DNA of 64,000 nucleotides from Afipia sp. 64-13 (GTDB taxonomy: Bacteria > Pseudomonadota > Alphaproteobacteria > Rhizobiales > Xanthobacteraceae): assembly GCA_001897755.1 (NCBI GenBank), contig MKUJ01000013.1:59256-123255 (forward strand). The letters are read 5' to 3'. This document shows positions 34,851 to 43,881 of the stretch, piece by piece (the stretch's first letter is position 1; each line of letters begins with the position of its first letter). Under the pieces are notes generated by a model. That model was not told the DNA's origin. It ran no database searches and saw nothing but the letters and a program-made list of their open reading frames with translations. The position numbers and the translations under genes are program-made.

Positions 34851-35663
34851 TTAAAGATACCCGGCGACGCGCAGCCGCTCGAAAGCGTCCTCGGTTTCAT
34901 GATCGAGCGCGCGGCCGGAGCGCTCTGGCACCTTGGTCTCCCGCAACTCGGTCAGGATCTCGGCGATGTTGGAGGCGTTCGACGCCACCGGGAAGGTGAT
35001 GTCGGCATCGCCGAGCGAGCGATAGCGCTTGCCGTCCTTCGCCAGATAAAGCGGGATGATCGGAATGTTCTCGCGCTGGGTGTAGGCCCAGATGTCGGTC
35101 TCGGTCCAATGCAGGATCGGATGGATGCGCAAATGCGCGCCAGGCGGCACCGAGGCGTTGAAGTGATCCCAGAATTCCGGCGGCTGGTCGCGCACGTCCC
35201 ATCCCCCTTCGAGTCCGCGCGGCGAGAACACCCGCTCCTTGGCGCGGGTGGCTTCCTCGTCGCGGCGGATGCCGGCGATCAGTCCGTCGAAGCCGTATTT
35301 GCCGAGCGCCATCTTCAGGCCCTCGGTCTTGCGGGCGGCCGAGCGTGCCGCCGGCGGCAGCGTCGGATCGACCGCATCGATCGGCGGGCAGGGATCGACG
35401 CGCAGATCGAGACCCCACTCCTTCGAGTAGTGATCGCGGAAGGCGTACATCTCGGGAAATTTCTTGCCGGTGTCGACATGCAGGCAGGGGAACGGCACCT
35501 TGCCGAAGAACGCCTTGCGCGCCAGCCAGATCATCACGTTGGAATCTTTGCCGAGCGACCACAGCAGCGCGAGCTTCTTCAACCGCGCGAAACCCTCGCG
35601 CAGGATGTAGATGCTCTGCGCTTCGAGTTCGTCGAGATGATCGTTCGCGTGCTGCGCGCTCAT
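34851..35663 (-). CDS. cysD: Sulfate adenylyltransferase subunit 2 (CysD)
   Basis: Catalytic ATP sulfurylase subunit, 270 residues, PAPS-reductase-like fold. The PP-loop motif is in LLWSLGKDSNVMIWLA, and further family segments are VDTGKKFPEMY, FDGLIAGIRRDEEATRAKER and HWTETDIWAY. ATG 35663 overlaps the end of the ferredoxin gene region by a few bases and has GGCGAG upstream; a GTG two codons earlier is also in frame. It works as a heterodimer with the CysN half of CysNC. Confidence 0.95.
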   Translation of the reverse strand: MSAQHANDHLDELEAQSIYILREGFARLKKLALLWSLGKDSNVMIWLARKAFFGKVPFPCLHVDTGKKFPEMYAFRDHYSKEWGLDLRVDPCPPIDAVDPTLPPAARSAARKTEGLKMALGKYGFDGLIAGIRRDEEATRAKERVFSPRGLEGGWDVRDQPPEFWDHFNASVPPGAHLRIHPILHWTETDIWAYTQRENIPIIPLYLAKDGKRYRSLGDADITFPVASNASNIAEILTELRETKVPERSGRALDHETEDAFERLRVAGYL

Positions 35664-35665
35664 GA

Positions 35666-35980
35666 TCACTCGCCGTCGGGTGCGAGCGTGACGCGCAGGC
35701 CATCGGTCTGCGGCGACATCAGGATCTGGCAGGCGAGCCGCGAGTTGGATTCGACGAAGAACGCGCTGTCGAGCTGGTCGATCTCTTCATCGGTCGGCGG
35801 CGCGAGGCGCGACATCCACTCCTGATCGACATAGACATGGCAGGTGGCGCAGGCGCAGGCGCCGCCGCATTCGGCTTTGATCGAAAGACCCCAGTCGCGG
35901 ATTACCTCCATCACGCGCCAGCCTTCCAGCGCTTCCAGACGATGTTCCTGACCCTGACGATCGACGACGAGAAGATGCAT
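35666..35980 (-). CDS. [2Fe-2S] ferredoxin, adrenodoxin type, first gene of the cysD-cysNC operon
   Basis: A 104-residue ferredoxin. The cluster cysteines are in ECGGACACATC (Cys38, Cys44 and Cys47 in the C-x5-C-x2-C spacing, with an extra Cys42) and in a distal LACQI. The spacing is that of adrenodoxin/FdVI proteins, not plant-type ferredoxins. Its stop lies two bases upstream of the cysD ATG, so the genes are coupled. Its place at the head of a sulfate-activation operon suggests it feeds electrons to sulfur reduction, perhaps a ferredoxin-dependent sulfite reductase encoded elsewhere (inference). The upstream frame extension to 36094 is not protein-like. Confidence 0.88.
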   Translation of the reverse strand: MHLLVVDRQGQEHRLEALEGWRVMEVIRDWGLSIKAECGGACACATCHVYVDQEWMSRLAPPTDEEIDQLDSAFFVESNSRLACQILMSPQTDGLRVTLAPDGE

Positions 35981-36123
35981 CTCTTGCACTTGAATCCGCA
36001 GTGTGAATTTTCCAGGAGCGCAGCAGAGAAAGAAGAAATTTATTTCTCTTTGTCGCCGCGACGAGATACATATATAGAAAATAATTCCCGTCAATCCCCG
36101 AATTCGGGAATCCGGAGTCGTTG
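35981..36123. promoter_or_regulatory. Divergent fdx-cysD / cysG-cysH regulatory region
   Basis: A 143-base, AT-rich spacer with two dyads. AGAGAAA (36025-36031) and TTTCTCT (36043-36049) flank an AAATTTA core. The perfect palindrome CCCGAATTCGGG (36097-36108) sits inside wider arms ATTCCCG and CGGGAAT, 15 bases before the cysG ATG. Both arms of the sulfur island start here, so a common sulfur-responsive regulator is likely. Confidence 0.5.
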
Positions 36124-37548
36124 ATGCAGTTTCTGCCCGTGTTTCTCGATTTGCGTGCCGGCCCTGTTCTGCTGATCGGAGCGGGCGAGCTGGTGCGCGC
36201 CAAACTGCGGCTGTTGCTGGCGGCGTGCGCGCGCGTGCGCTGGCTGACGCTCGACGGCGTGCGCGACATCGGCGAATTCAGTGCAGAGGACGCGCAGCGG
36301 ATCGAACACGTCGACGGCGATATCGAGAGCATCGATCTTGCCGGCGTGATCGCGGTGCTGTGCGCGGGCGCGGGTCAGGCGGGCGAGCGCATGTCGGCGC
36401 GGGCGCGCGCGCTTGGTCTTCCGGTCAATGTGATGGACGACCTCGTGCATTCCACCTTCATCTTTCCCGCGATCGTCGATCGCGGCGACGTGGTGGTCGC
36501 GATCGGCACCGGCGGCGCGTCGCCGGTGGTGGCGCGGCGCGTGCGCGAGCGCATCGAGGCGCTGCTGCCGGCGCGGATCGGCGATCTCGCCGGTTTCATC
36601 GGACGCTGGCGCAGACACATTCATGAGCGGATGCCGGAATTCGCGTTGCGCCGCCGGTTCTGGGAGCGCGTGGTGGATGGGCCGATCGGCGCGCTGGTGC
36701 TGGCCGGGCGCAGCGCGGAAGCTAACGCCGCGCTGGACAACATCCTTGATCCGGCGCAATTCGCCAGCGCCGATGGCGAGGGCCTGGTGACGCTGGTCGG
36801 CGCCGGCCCCGGCGATCCCGATCTGCTGACGGTGAAGGCGCTGCGCGCGCTGCAGGACGCTGATGTGGTGTTCTATGACGATCTGGTCTCGCCGGAGATA
36901 CTCGATCGCGCGCGGCGCGATGCGGCGCGCGTCTCGGTCGGCCGCCGCATCGGCAAGCCGGGCATCGGGCAGGATGCCACCAACGCGTTGCTGATCGAGG
37001 CGGCACGCGCCGGCAAGCGCGCGGTGCGGCTCAAGGGCGGCGATCCCTTTGTCTTCGGACGCGGCGGCGAGGAAGTCGCGGCGCTGCGCGAGGCCGGCGT
37101 CGCCTATGCCGTCATTCCGGGCATCACCGCCGGAATCGGCGCTGCGGCGGAGTCCGAAGTGCCGCTGACCTTCCGCCAGCAGGCGACGCGCATCACCTTT
37201 CTCACCGCGCACAAGGCGCGCGATGCCGAGGCGGTCGACTGGGGCGCTCTGACCGACACCAAGATGACGATGGTGGTCTATATGGGTATCACTGCCGCAC
37301 TGAGCATTCGCGAAGGCCTGCTTGCGGCCGGCCGCTCGCCGCAAACGCCGGTCGGTGTGTTCGCGCGCGCGACACGGCCCGACGCCAAGGCCATTGTCGG
37401 CACGCTCGATCAACTTCCCGATCTGGTGACGCAGGTGGAGACCGGGCCCGCGATCCTGATCATCGGCGACGTGGTGGCGCATTCGGCGCCATGGCGTGCT
37501 GCGGATCTGGCTCGCTTCGCCGCTCCCATGATGGCGGCCGCCGAATGA
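36124..37548 (+). CDS. cysG: Siroheme synthase CysG
   Basis: A 474-residue trifunctional enzyme making siroheme, the cofactor of sulfite and nitrite reductase. Residues 1-200 form the NAD-dependent precorrin-2 dehydrogenase/ferrochelatase (FLDLRAGPVLLIGAGELVRAKLRLL). From about 215 it is the SAM-dependent uroporphyrinogen III methyltransferase (VTLVGAGPGDPDLLTVKAL; RLKGGDPFVFGRGGEE). In the first domain the usual second Gly-x-Gly-x-x-x-A nucleotide motif is recognisable but drifted (GAGELVRAKL). GGAG nine bases upstream supports ATG 36124. The stop overlaps the cysH start by ATGA. Confidence 0.93.
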   Translation: MQFLPVFLDLRAGPVLLIGAGELVRAKLRLLLAACARVRWLTLDGVRDIGEFSAEDAQRIEHVDGDIESIDLAGVIAVLCAGAGQAGERMSARARALGLPVNVMDDLVHSTFIFPAIVDRGDVVVAIGTGGASPVVARRVRERIEALLPARIGDLAGFIGRWRRHIHERMPEFALRRRFWERVVDGPIGALVLAGRSAEANAALDNILDPAQFASADGEGLVTLVGAGPGDPDLLTVKALRALQDADVVFYDDLVSPEILDRARRDAARVSVGRRIGKPGIGQDATNALLIEAARAGKRAVRLKGGDPFVFGRGGEEVAALREAGVAYAVIPGITAGIGAAAESEVPLTFRQQATRITFLTAHKARDAEAVDWGALTDTKMTMVVYMGITAALSIREGLLAAGRSPQTPVGVFARATRPDAKAIVGTLDQLPDLVTQVETGPAILIIGDVVAHSAPWRAADLARFAAPMMAAAE

Positions 37549-38276
37549 GCGCGCCCGGCATTGAAGTTCATCACGTGACGCAAGCGAGCGCGCCGCGCGC
37601 CGCCGCGCTCGATGCGGCGCTGGCGCAGGCCTCGCCGGCCGAGATCATCCGCGCCGCGGTCAGCGAAGTCGGCCGCGAGCGGCTGGCGCTGGTGTCGTCG
37701 TTCGGCACCGAATCCGCCGCGCTGTTGAAATTCGCCGCCGACGTCGATCCCGCGATCCCCGTGGTGTTTCTCGACACCGGCTGGCTGTTCGAGGAGACGC
37801 TGGCCTATCGCGACACGCTGACGCGGCTGCTCGGTCTGACCGATGTGCGCACCATTTATCCGCGCGAGGAGGCTCTCGTGCGCGAAGACGGGGATCGCGA
37901 ATTGTGGTTTTCCGATCCGGACCGCTGCTGCTTCATCCGCAAGGTCGAGCCGCTGGCGCGCGCGCTGACGCCGTTTTCGGCATGGCTCAACGGACGCAAG
38001 CGATTCCAGGGCGGCGACCGCGCCACGATTCCTGTCGTCGAGGCGGATGGCGAGCGACTGAAGTTCAATCCGCTCGCCAATGTCACGCCGCAGGAGTTGC
38101 AGACGCTCTATGCGACATCGGGCCTGCCGCCGCATCCTCTGGCGTCCTCCGGATTCACCTCGGTCGGCTGCATGCCGTGCACCAGCCGGACCGCGCCGGG
38201 AGAAGATTCGCGCGCCGGCCGCTGGCGTGGAAAAGGCAAAACGGAATGCGGCATTCACGTGACGAAGATTTCGTAG
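37545..38276 (+). CDS. cysH: Assimilatory adenylyl-sulfate (APS) reductase CysH
   Basis: A 243-residue PAPS/APS reductase family enzyme. The nucleotide-binding block is LVSSFGTESAALL. Iron-sulfur ligands are present as a CC pair (DRCCFIRK) and a C-x2-C pair (VGCMPCT), with the catalytic ECGIH near the C-terminus. The paired cysteines mark the [4Fe-4S] APS-using subtype, so sulfite can be made directly from APS. Start by ATGA overlap with cysG. The usual partner cysI (sulfite reductase) is not next to it. A perfect 9-bp inverted repeat follows at 38302. Confidence 0.93.
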   Translation: MSAPGIEVHHVTQASAPRAAALDAALAQASPAEIIRAAVSEVGRERLALVSSFGTESAALLKFAADVDPAIPVVFLDTGWLFEETLAYRDTLTRLLGLTDVRTIYPREEALVREDGDRELWFSDPDRCCFIRKVEPLARALTPFSAWLNGRKRFQGGDRATIPVVEADGERLKFNPLANVTPQELQTLYATSGLPPHPLASSGFTSVGCMPCTSRTAPGEDSRAGRWRGKGKTECGIHVTKIS

Positions 38277-38301
38277 CACGTTTACGCCGGCCGCACGCAA
38301 A

Positions 38302-38330
38302 CAACGAAACCGCGTTTCGTTGACTTGACA
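38302..38330 (+). promoter_or_regulatory. Inverted repeat and -35-like element upstream of the sulfate-binding protein gene
   Basis: CAACGAAAC-CGC-GTTTCGTTG (38302-38322) is a perfect 9-bp dyad, followed at once by TTGACTTGACA, which contains a TTGACA -35 hexamer. It could be the cysH 3' hairpin (no T-tract) or, better placed, an operator for the sbp-cysTWA promoter. Confidence 0.45.
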
Positions 38331-38397
38331 GCTCAAATTCCAGAGGGTTGTGCCTCCATCGATAGCGCTCAAGCTGTCACTTGCCATGGAGATCGAG

Positions 38398-39387
38398 ATG
38401 ATCCGCCGTATCCTCGCAGTTCTTGCCGCCGTTGTGTGGGCGGGCTCTGCGTTCGCTGCCGACGTGTCGTTGCTCAACGTGTCGTACGATCCGACGCGCG
38501 AACTCTATGTCGATTTCAACAAGGCGTTCATCGCCGCGTATCAGAAGGACAGCGGCAAGAGCGTCGAGATCAAGCAGTCGCATGGCGGCTCCGGCTCGCA
38601 GGCGCGTTCGGTGATCGACGGATTGCAGGCCGATGTGGTGACGCTGGCGCTCGCCTATGACATCGACGCGATCGCGGACAGGGGATTCCTCGCCAGGGAC
38701 TGGCAGAAGCGGCTGCCGCAAAATTCCGCGCCTTACACCTCGACCATCGTGTTTCTGGTGCGCAAGGGCAATCCGAAGGCGATCAAGGACTGGGACGATC
38801 TGCTCAAGAGCAACGTGCAGGTCATCACGCCGAATCCGAAGACCTCCGGCGGCGCGCGCTGGAACTATCTCGCGGCGTGGGGCTACGCGCTGAAAAAATT
38901 CGGCGCCGAAGACAAGGCCAAAAAATTCGTCGGCGATATTTACAAGAACGTGCCGGTTCTCGACACTGGCGCGCGCGGCTCGACGGTGACGTTCGTCCAG
39001 CGCGGCGTCGGCGACGTGCTGCTGGCCTGGGAGAACGAAGCCTATCTCGCGGTCAAGGAGTTCGGAGCGGACAAGTTCGAGATCGTGGTGCCGTCGGTTT
39101 CCATTCTCGCGGAGCCGCCGGTCGCCATCGTCGATCGCGTGGCCGACAAGAAAGGCACGCGCGCCGTGGCCGAGGCGTATCTGAAATACTGGTACACCAA
39201 AGAGGGACAGGAGATCGCGGCGCGCAATTTCTACCGGCCGCGCGATACGGAGGTGGCGAAGAAATACGAGGCCAACTTCGCCAAGGTCGATCTGTTCACG
39301 ATCGACGAGGTGTTCGGCGGCTGGACCAAGGCGCAGAAGGAGCACTTTGCCGAGGGCGGTGTTTTCGACCAGATTTACAAGGACTGA
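38398..39387 (+). CDS. sbp: Sulfate/thiosulfate ABC transporter substrate-binding protein
   Basis: A 329-residue periplasmic sulfate-binding protein. It has a signal peptide ([20 protein letters not shown], cut before ADVSLL) and family motifs [40 protein letters not shown] and [17 protein letters not shown] 38398 is chosen over ATG 38386 because GGAG lies six bases upstream of it. It captures sulfate for CysT/CysW/CysA, encoded just downstream. A family A palindromic repeat sits between this gene and cysT and may set the stoichiometry of binding protein over permease. Confidence 0.94.
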   Translation: MIRRILAVLAAVVWAGSAFAADVSLLNVSYDPTRELYVDFNKAFIAAYQKDSGKSVEIKQSHGGSGSQARSVIDGLQADVVTLALAYDIDAIADRGFLARDWQKRLPQNSAPYTSTIVFLVRKGNPKAIKDWDDLLKSNVQVITPNPKTSGGARWNYLAAWGYALKKFGAEDKAKKFVGDIYKNVPVLDTGARGSTVTFVQRGVGDVLLAWENEAYLAVKEFGADKFEIVVPSVSILAEPPVAIVDRVADKKGTRAVAEAYLKYWYTKEGQEIAARNFYRPRDTEVAKKYEANFAKVDLFTIDEVFGGWTKAQKEHFAEGGVFDQIYKD

Positions 39388-39410
39388 GATTGGGCGCGGC
39401 AAAAAAGGTG

Positions 39411-39485
39411 CGTCATTGCCGGACTTGATCCGGCAATCCATCTTCTGAAGAAAGATGGATGCCCGGGTTAAACCCGGGCATGACA
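39411..39485. repeat. Intergenic palindromic repeat, family A, inside the sulfate-transport operon
   Basis: CGTCATTGCCGGACTTGATC opens it and GGGCATGACAG ends it. ATCCATCTT and AAGATGGAT pair inside, and GCCCGGGTTTAACCCGGGC-type arms pair on the right. It lies between sbp and cysT, which otherwise look like one operon, and can form a stable stem-loop in the mRNA. Confidence 0.8.
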
Positions 39486-39506
39486 GTCAGGGGAATCGGG
39501 GACACC

Positions 39507-40349
39507 GTGAGCAAAGAATCGGGGCGGCGACGGACCTTGCCGGGTTTCGGTCTCACCATGGGGCTGACGCTGACATGGCTGTCGATCATCGTACTGATCC
39601 CGCTCGCGGGCCTCTTCCTGAAAACCTTCGAACTCAGTCCCGATCAGTTCTGGGCCATCCTCACCAGCCGCCGCACGCTGAGCGCACTGCGGATTTCCTT
39701 CGGCCTCGCGTTCGCCGCCGCGCTGGTCAATCTCATGATGGGCATGATCATCGTCTGGGTGCTGGTGCGCTATCGCTTTCCGGGCCGGCGCATTTTCGAC
39801 GCCATCGTCGATATTCCGTTCGCGCTGCCGACCGCGGTGGCCGGCGTGGCGCTGACCGCATTGTTCGCGCAGAAGGGCTGGCTCGGCGCGCCGCTCGCCG
39901 AACTCGGCATCAAAGTGGCGTTCACGCCGCTCGGTATTTTCGTCGCGATGATCTTCATCGGGTTTCCCTTTGTGGTGCGCACGGTGCAGCCGGTGCTGCT
40001 CGATCTCGAAGTCGAGGTCGAGGAGGCTGCGGCCAGCCTCGGCGCCGGCCGCTGGAACATCATTCGCCGCGTCATCGTTCCGAGCCTCGCCCCGGCGATC
40101 CTCACCGGCTTTGCGCTGGCCTTCGCCCGCGCGGTCGGCGAATACGGCTCGGTGATTTTCATCGCCGGCAACCTGCCGAATGTCTCGGAGATCGCGCCGC
40201 TTCTGATCGTGATCCGCCTTTCCGAGTTCCGCTATGCCGACGCCACCGCGATCGCGGTGATCATGCTGGTGGTCTCGTTCCTGATCATCTTCGCCATCAA
40301 CCGGATCCAGAGCTGGGCGCAGAAGCGCGGCGCTGCGGTCGCGCTGTGA
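39507..40349 (+). CDS. cysT: Sulfate ABC transporter permease CysT
   Basis: A 280-residue inner-membrane permease, with six predicted helices and the EAA loop EEAAASLGAGRWNIIRRVIVPSL. I use GTG 39507 (MSKESGRRRTLPGFGLTMG), with GGGGA just upstream. The longer frame from 39459 starts inside the palindromic repeat and is unlikely to be the native start. It forms a heterodimer with CysW. The next gene begins nine bases after its stop. Confidence 0.93.
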   Translation: MSKESGRRRTLPGFGLTMGLTLTWLSIIVLIPLAGLFLKTFELSPDQFWAILTSRRTLSALRISFGLAFAAALVNLMMGMIIVWVLVRYRFPGRRIFDAIVDIPFALPTAVAGVALTALFAQKGWLGAPLAELGIKVAFTPLGIFVAMIFIGFPFVVRTVQPVLLDLEVEVEEAAASLGAGRWNIIRRVIVPSLAPAILTGFALAFARAVGEYGSVIFIAGNLPNVSEIAPLLIVIRLSEFRYADATAIAVIMLVVSFLIIFAINRIQSWAQKRGAAVAL

Positions 40350-40358
40350 GCATCGGCG

Positions 40359-41228
40359 ATGACGAGCATCTCGAAATCTCACGCCCCTCCCGTGCCGCAA
40401 GGCCGCACCGAGCCTTTGCTCGTGCGCATCGTGCTGATCGCGATCGCGGTGACGTTCCTCACCATCTTCGTGGTGCTGCCGCTGGTGGTGGTGTTCGCCG
40501 GAGCCTTCGCCCGAGGCGTTGACGCCTATCTCGCGGCGCTGGCCGAGCCCGAAGCGCTGTCGGCGATCCGCCTGACGCTGCTGGTGGCGGCGATCTCGGT
40601 GACGCTCAATCTGGTGTTTGGCGTGATCGCGGCCTGGGCGGTCGCCAAGTTCGACTTTCCCGGCAAGACACTGCTGGTGACGTTGATCGATCTGCCGTTC
40701 TCGGTCAGTCCGGTGATTTCAGGTCTGGTGTTCGTGCTGCTGTTCGGCGCGCAGGGTTATTTCGGCTCATGGCTCGCGGCGCACGACATCCGCATCCTGT
40801 TCGCGGTGCCCGGCATTGTGTTGGCGACGACGTTCGTGACGTTCCCGTTCGTGGCGCGCGAACTTATCCCGTTGATGCAGGAGCAGGGCACCCAGGAGGA
40901 GGAAGCGGCGATCTCGCTCGGCGCGTCCGGCCTGCGCACCTTCCTGCGCGTCACCATTCCCAACATCAAATGGGGCGTGCTGTACGGCGTCCTGCTCTGC
41001 AACGCGCGCGCGATGGGCGAATTCGGCGCGGTCTCTGTGGTATCGGGTCACATCCGCGGCGAGACAAACACCATGCCGCTGCTGGTGGAAATCCTTTACA
41101 ATGAATATCAGTTCGTGACCTCGTTCGCGATCGCCTCGCTGCTGGCCATGCTGGCGCTGGTGACGCTGATCGTGAAAACGATTCTCGAAGGTCGCCTCGA
41201 AGAAGGACAAACGGCTCGTGACGATTGA
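40359..41228 (+). CDS. cysW: Sulfate ABC transporter permease CysW
   Basis: A 289-residue permease partner of CysT. Hydrophobic segments include [25 protein letters not shown] at the N-terminus. The EAA loop is [24 protein letters not shown], and the CysW-type block [24 protein letters not shown] follows. The stop overlaps the start of cysA by eleven bases, so the two are coupled. Confidence 0.94.
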   Translation: MTSISKSHAPPVPQGRTEPLLVRIVLIAIAVTFLTIFVVLPLVVVFAGAFARGVDAYLAALAEPEALSAIRLTLLVAAISVTLNLVFGVIAAWAVAKFDFPGKTLLVTLIDLPFSVSPVISGLVFVLLFGAQGYFGSWLAAHDIRILFAVPGIVLATTFVTFPFVARELIPLMQEQGTQEEEAAISLGASGLRTFLRVTIPNIKWGVLYGVLLCNARAMGEFGAVSVVSGHIRGETNTMPLLVEILYNEYQFVTSFAIASLLAMLALVTLIVKTILEGRLEEGQTARDD

Positions 41229-42264
41229 AGTGCGTCATCTCATCAAGCGGTTCGGCACCTTCACCGCGCTCGACAATGTCGATCTCAAGGTGGAGACCGG
41301 TGAGCTCGTCGCGCTGCTCGGCCCGTCCGGCTCCGGCAAGACCTCGCTCTTGCGCATCATCGCCGGCCTCGACTGGCCCGATGCCGGCGAGGTGCGGTTC
41401 GACGGCGAGGACGCGCTGGCGCGCGGCGCGGGCGAGCGCCAGGTCGGCTTCGTGTTTCAGCATTACGCGCTGTTCCGCCATATGAATGTATTCGAGAATG
41501 TCGCGTTCGGCCTGCGGGTGCAGCCGCGCGCGATCCGTCCGAACGAGGCGCGCATCCGCAAGCGGGTGATGGATCTGCTCGAACTGGTGCAGCTCGACTG
41601 GCTGGCGGATCGTTATCCCAGTCAGTTGTCGGGCGGCCAGCGCCAGCGCATCGCGCTCGCCCGCGCGCTCGCCATCGAGCCGCGCATTCTCTTGCTCGAC
41701 GAGCCGTTCGGCGCGCTCGATGCCAAGGTGCGCAAGGAATTGCGGCGCTGGCTGCGGCAGCTCCATGAGGAGATTCACGTCACCTCGATCTTCGTCACCC
41801 ACGATCAGGAGGAGGCGCTGGAAGTCGCCAACCGCGTGGTGGTGATGGACAAGGGCAAGATCGAGCAGATCGGCACCCCCGCCGAGGTCTATGACAATCC
41901 GGCGACGCCGTTCGTGCACGGTTTCATCGGCGAGTCGATCGTGCTGCCGGTGCAGGTCAGCGGCGGGCAGATGCTGCTCGGCGACAAGGTGCTCGATCTC
42001 GATCTGCGCGACGCGCGAACCGGCCCGTCGCATCTGTTCATCCGCCGCCACGATGTCACGGTGCTGCCGCCGGGCGGCGGCGTGATCGACGGCGACGTCA
42101 AGCGGGTGCGCGCTTTCGGTCCGACCCAGCGCGCCGATATCGCGCTGCATGTCGGCGGTGCCGAAACCCTGATCGAGATCGACGCGCCGCGCGACCGCGA
42201 TCTCAAGCCCGGCGAGATCGTCAGCCTGCAGCCGCGCCGCTACCGGATCTTCGCCGGGGCGTGA
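41218..42264 (+). CDS. cysA: Sulfate ABC transporter ATP-binding protein CysA
   Basis: A 348-residue ATPase energising sulfate uptake. It has Walker [10 protein letters not shown], signature LSGGQRQR, Walker [13 protein letters not shown] and switch His in [10 protein letters not shown]-terminal TOBE-type regulatory domain (from about residue 240) includes [12 protein letters not shown]. The start is GTG 41218, overlapping cysW. It is the last gene of the sbp-cysTWA operon and closes the sulfur island. Confidence 0.95.
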   Translation: MTIEVRHLIKRFGTFTALDNVDLKVETGELVALLGPSGSGKTSLLRIIAGLDWPDAGEVRFDGEDALARGAGERQVGFVFQHYALFRHMNVFENVAFGLRVQPRAIRPNEARIRKRVMDLLELVQLDWLADRYPSQLSGGQRQRIALARALAIEPRILLLDEPFGALDAKVRKELRRWLRQLHEEIHVTSIFVTHDQEEALEVANRVVVMDKGKIEQIGTPAEVYDNPATPFVHGFIGESIVLPVQVSGGQMLLGDKVLDLDLRDARTGPSHLFIRRHDVTVLPPGGGVIDGDVKRVRAFGPTQRADIALHVGGAETLIEIDAPRDRDLKPGEIVSLQPRRYRIFAGA

Positions 42265-42331
42265 GTTTTCCGGTCTCAATCCGCCGCGCGTTCACCTTTC
42301 AGCCACTGTTGGTGTGCAACAACGGCGCGGG

Positions 42332-42859
42332 ATGAACGGGATGGAACGAATGATCGGGCGGGCGGGGCTGTGTGTTGCGGTGGTGTTGCTGGCCGGCTGC
42401 TCGGGCGAGCGCGGGCCGGGAACCGAACAGCCTTCTTTCTATAACAGCATGGCGAATGCGAATGCCAAGCTCGATGCCGCGGGCGCGGCGTCGATGATTT
42501 CGGGCTATCGGCAGAACAACGGTCTCGGCGCCGTCACCATCGATCCGGAACTGATGAAAGCCGCCGAAGCGCAGTCGCGCGCGATGGCGAGCCGCAACAA
42601 GCTCGATCACGATGTCGCCGGCCCCTTCACCAAGCGGCTCCAGGCATCGGGCTTTGCCGCCGCCAAGGGCGTCGAGAATATCTCTGCGGGCTATCACACC
42701 ATGGCGGAGGCGTTCTCCGGCTGGCGCGATTCGCCCTCGCACCGCGCCAACATGCTGGCGAGCGGCGTCACCAAAATGGGTATCGCCGCGGTCTATGCGC
42801 CGAACTCCAAATACAAGGTGTTCTGGACCATGATCCTCGCCGCGCCGGATCACCGCTAG
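42332..42859 (+). CDS. CAP/SCP-domain lipoprotein
   Basis: A 175-residue secreted protein. A lipoprotein signal (GRAGLCVAVVLLAGC) is followed by a CAP/SCP (YkwD-like) domain: MISGYRQNNGLGAVTIDPELMKAAEAQSRAMA, the HDV region LDHDVAGPFTKRL, and ENISAGYHTMAEAFSGWRDSPSHRANMLA. Those blocks hold the His and Glu of the putative metal cavity. In-frame ATGs at 42332, 42341 and 42350 are all feasible; only the signal length changes. Function of bacterial CAP proteins is poorly known; a cell-surface role is inferred. Confidence 0.87.
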   Translation: MNGMERMIGRAGLCVAVVLLAGCSGERGPGTEQPSFYNSMANANAKLDAAGAASMISGYRQNNGLGAVTIDPELMKAAEAQSRAMASRNKLDHDVAGPFTKRLQASGFAAAKGVENISAGYHTMAEAFSGWRDSPSHRANMLASGVTKMGIAAVYAPNSKYKVFWTMILAAPDHR

Positions 42860-42910
42860 AGCCTTCCGGCTTTGATGGACTTAAAGCCGGACTCCTGCCC
42901 TCATATTTTA

Positions 42911-42982
42911 ACGCGTTTTCTTCATGCGAACCGGTGCCCACCCACGGGTCAGGCCCGAGGGCATGCTTTGCTTGAAAACGCG
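42911..42982. repeat. Intergenic repeat, family D (CGCGTTTTC...GAAAACGCG)
   Basis: ACGCGTTTTC opens and GAAAACGCG closes the element, with GCGAACCGGTGCCCACCC inside. A recognisable dispersed repeat of this clade. A degenerate relative (AGAGCGTTTTCGCGCGAAGC) is near 54607. It lies in the 226-base gap before the 3-hydroxybutyrate dehydrogenase gene; no gene seen there. Confidence 0.6.
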
Positions 42983-43085
42983 ATCGGTCCCTCTTGAACC
43001 CCGATCAAAGCATTGTCATTGATGCCATGGCGAACTGACGCCATGGTGCGTGAGTTGATGCGTGCGGATCGAGAAGGAGCAAGCA

Positions 43086-43874
43086 ATGGTATCATTGACG
43101 GGAAAGACGGCAGTCATCACCGGATCGACCAGCGGCATCGGGCTTGCGTATGCGCGCGCGATGGCAAAGGCCGGGGCCAATATCGTGCTCAACGGCATGG
43201 GCACGCCGGCCGAGATCGAGAAGGAGCGCTCAGGGATCGAGAGCGACTTCAAGGTCAAGGCAGTGCATTCGCCGGCTGACATGACCAAGCCCGCCGAGAT
43301 CGCCGAAATGGTGGCGCTGGGCGACAAGACTTTCGGCTCGGTGGACATTCTGGTCAACAATGCCGGCATCCAGTTCGTTTCTCCGGTCGAGGAATTCCCG
43401 ATCGACAAATGGGATGCGATCATCGCCATCAACCTGTCGTCGGCGTTTCACGCCATCCGCGCCGCGGTGCCCGGCATGAAGCAGCGCGGCTGGGGTCGCA
43501 TCATCAACACCGCCTCGGCGCATTCGCTGGTGGCCTCGCCGTTCAAGTCGGCCTATGTCGCGGCCAAGCACGGCATCGCCGGTCTCACCAAGACCGTGGC
43601 GCTGGAGCTTGCCACCGACAAGATCACCTGCAATGCGATCAGCCCTGGCTATGTCTGGACGCCGCTGGTCGAGCGTCAGATTCCCGACACCATGAAGGCG
43701 CGCAACATGACCAAGGAGCAGGTCATCAAGGACGTGATGCTGGAGGCGCAGCCGACCAAGGAATTCGTCACGGTCGAGCAGGTCGCGGCGATGGCGCTCT
43801 ATCTGTGCAGCGACGAAGCGAGCCAGATCACCGGCGCGAACTTCTCGATCGACGGCGGCTGGACCGCGAAGTAG
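43086..43874 (+). CDS. bdhA: 3-hydroxybutyrate dehydrogenase (SDR family)
   Basis: A 262-residue short-chain dehydrogenase interconverting D-3-hydroxybutyrate and acetoacetate, a step in polyhydroxybutyrate turnover. It has an NAD motif TGSTSGIG, an NNAG block (VNNAGIQF), catalytic Ser in INTASAHSLVASP, and Tyr/Lys in SAYVAAKHG. The HBDH-specific regions SPGYVWTPLVERQIPDTMK and the C-terminal TGANFSIDGGWTAK are present. GGAG lies seven bases before ATG 43086. Monocistronic, ending at a family B repeat. Confidence 0.93.
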   Translation: MVSLTGKTAVITGSTSGIGLAYARAMAKAGANIVLNGMGTPAEIEKERSGIESDFKVKAVHSPADMTKPAEIAEMVALGDKTFGSVDILVNNAGIQFVSPVEEFPIDKWDAIIAINLSSAFHAIRAAVPGMKQRGWGRIINTASAHSLVASPFKSAYVAAKHGIAGLTKTVALELATDKITCNAISPGYVWTPLVERQIPDTMKARNMTKEQVIKDVMLEAQPTKEFVTVEQVAAMALYLCSDEASQITGANFSIDGGWTAK

Positions 43875-43881
43875 TTATCTT

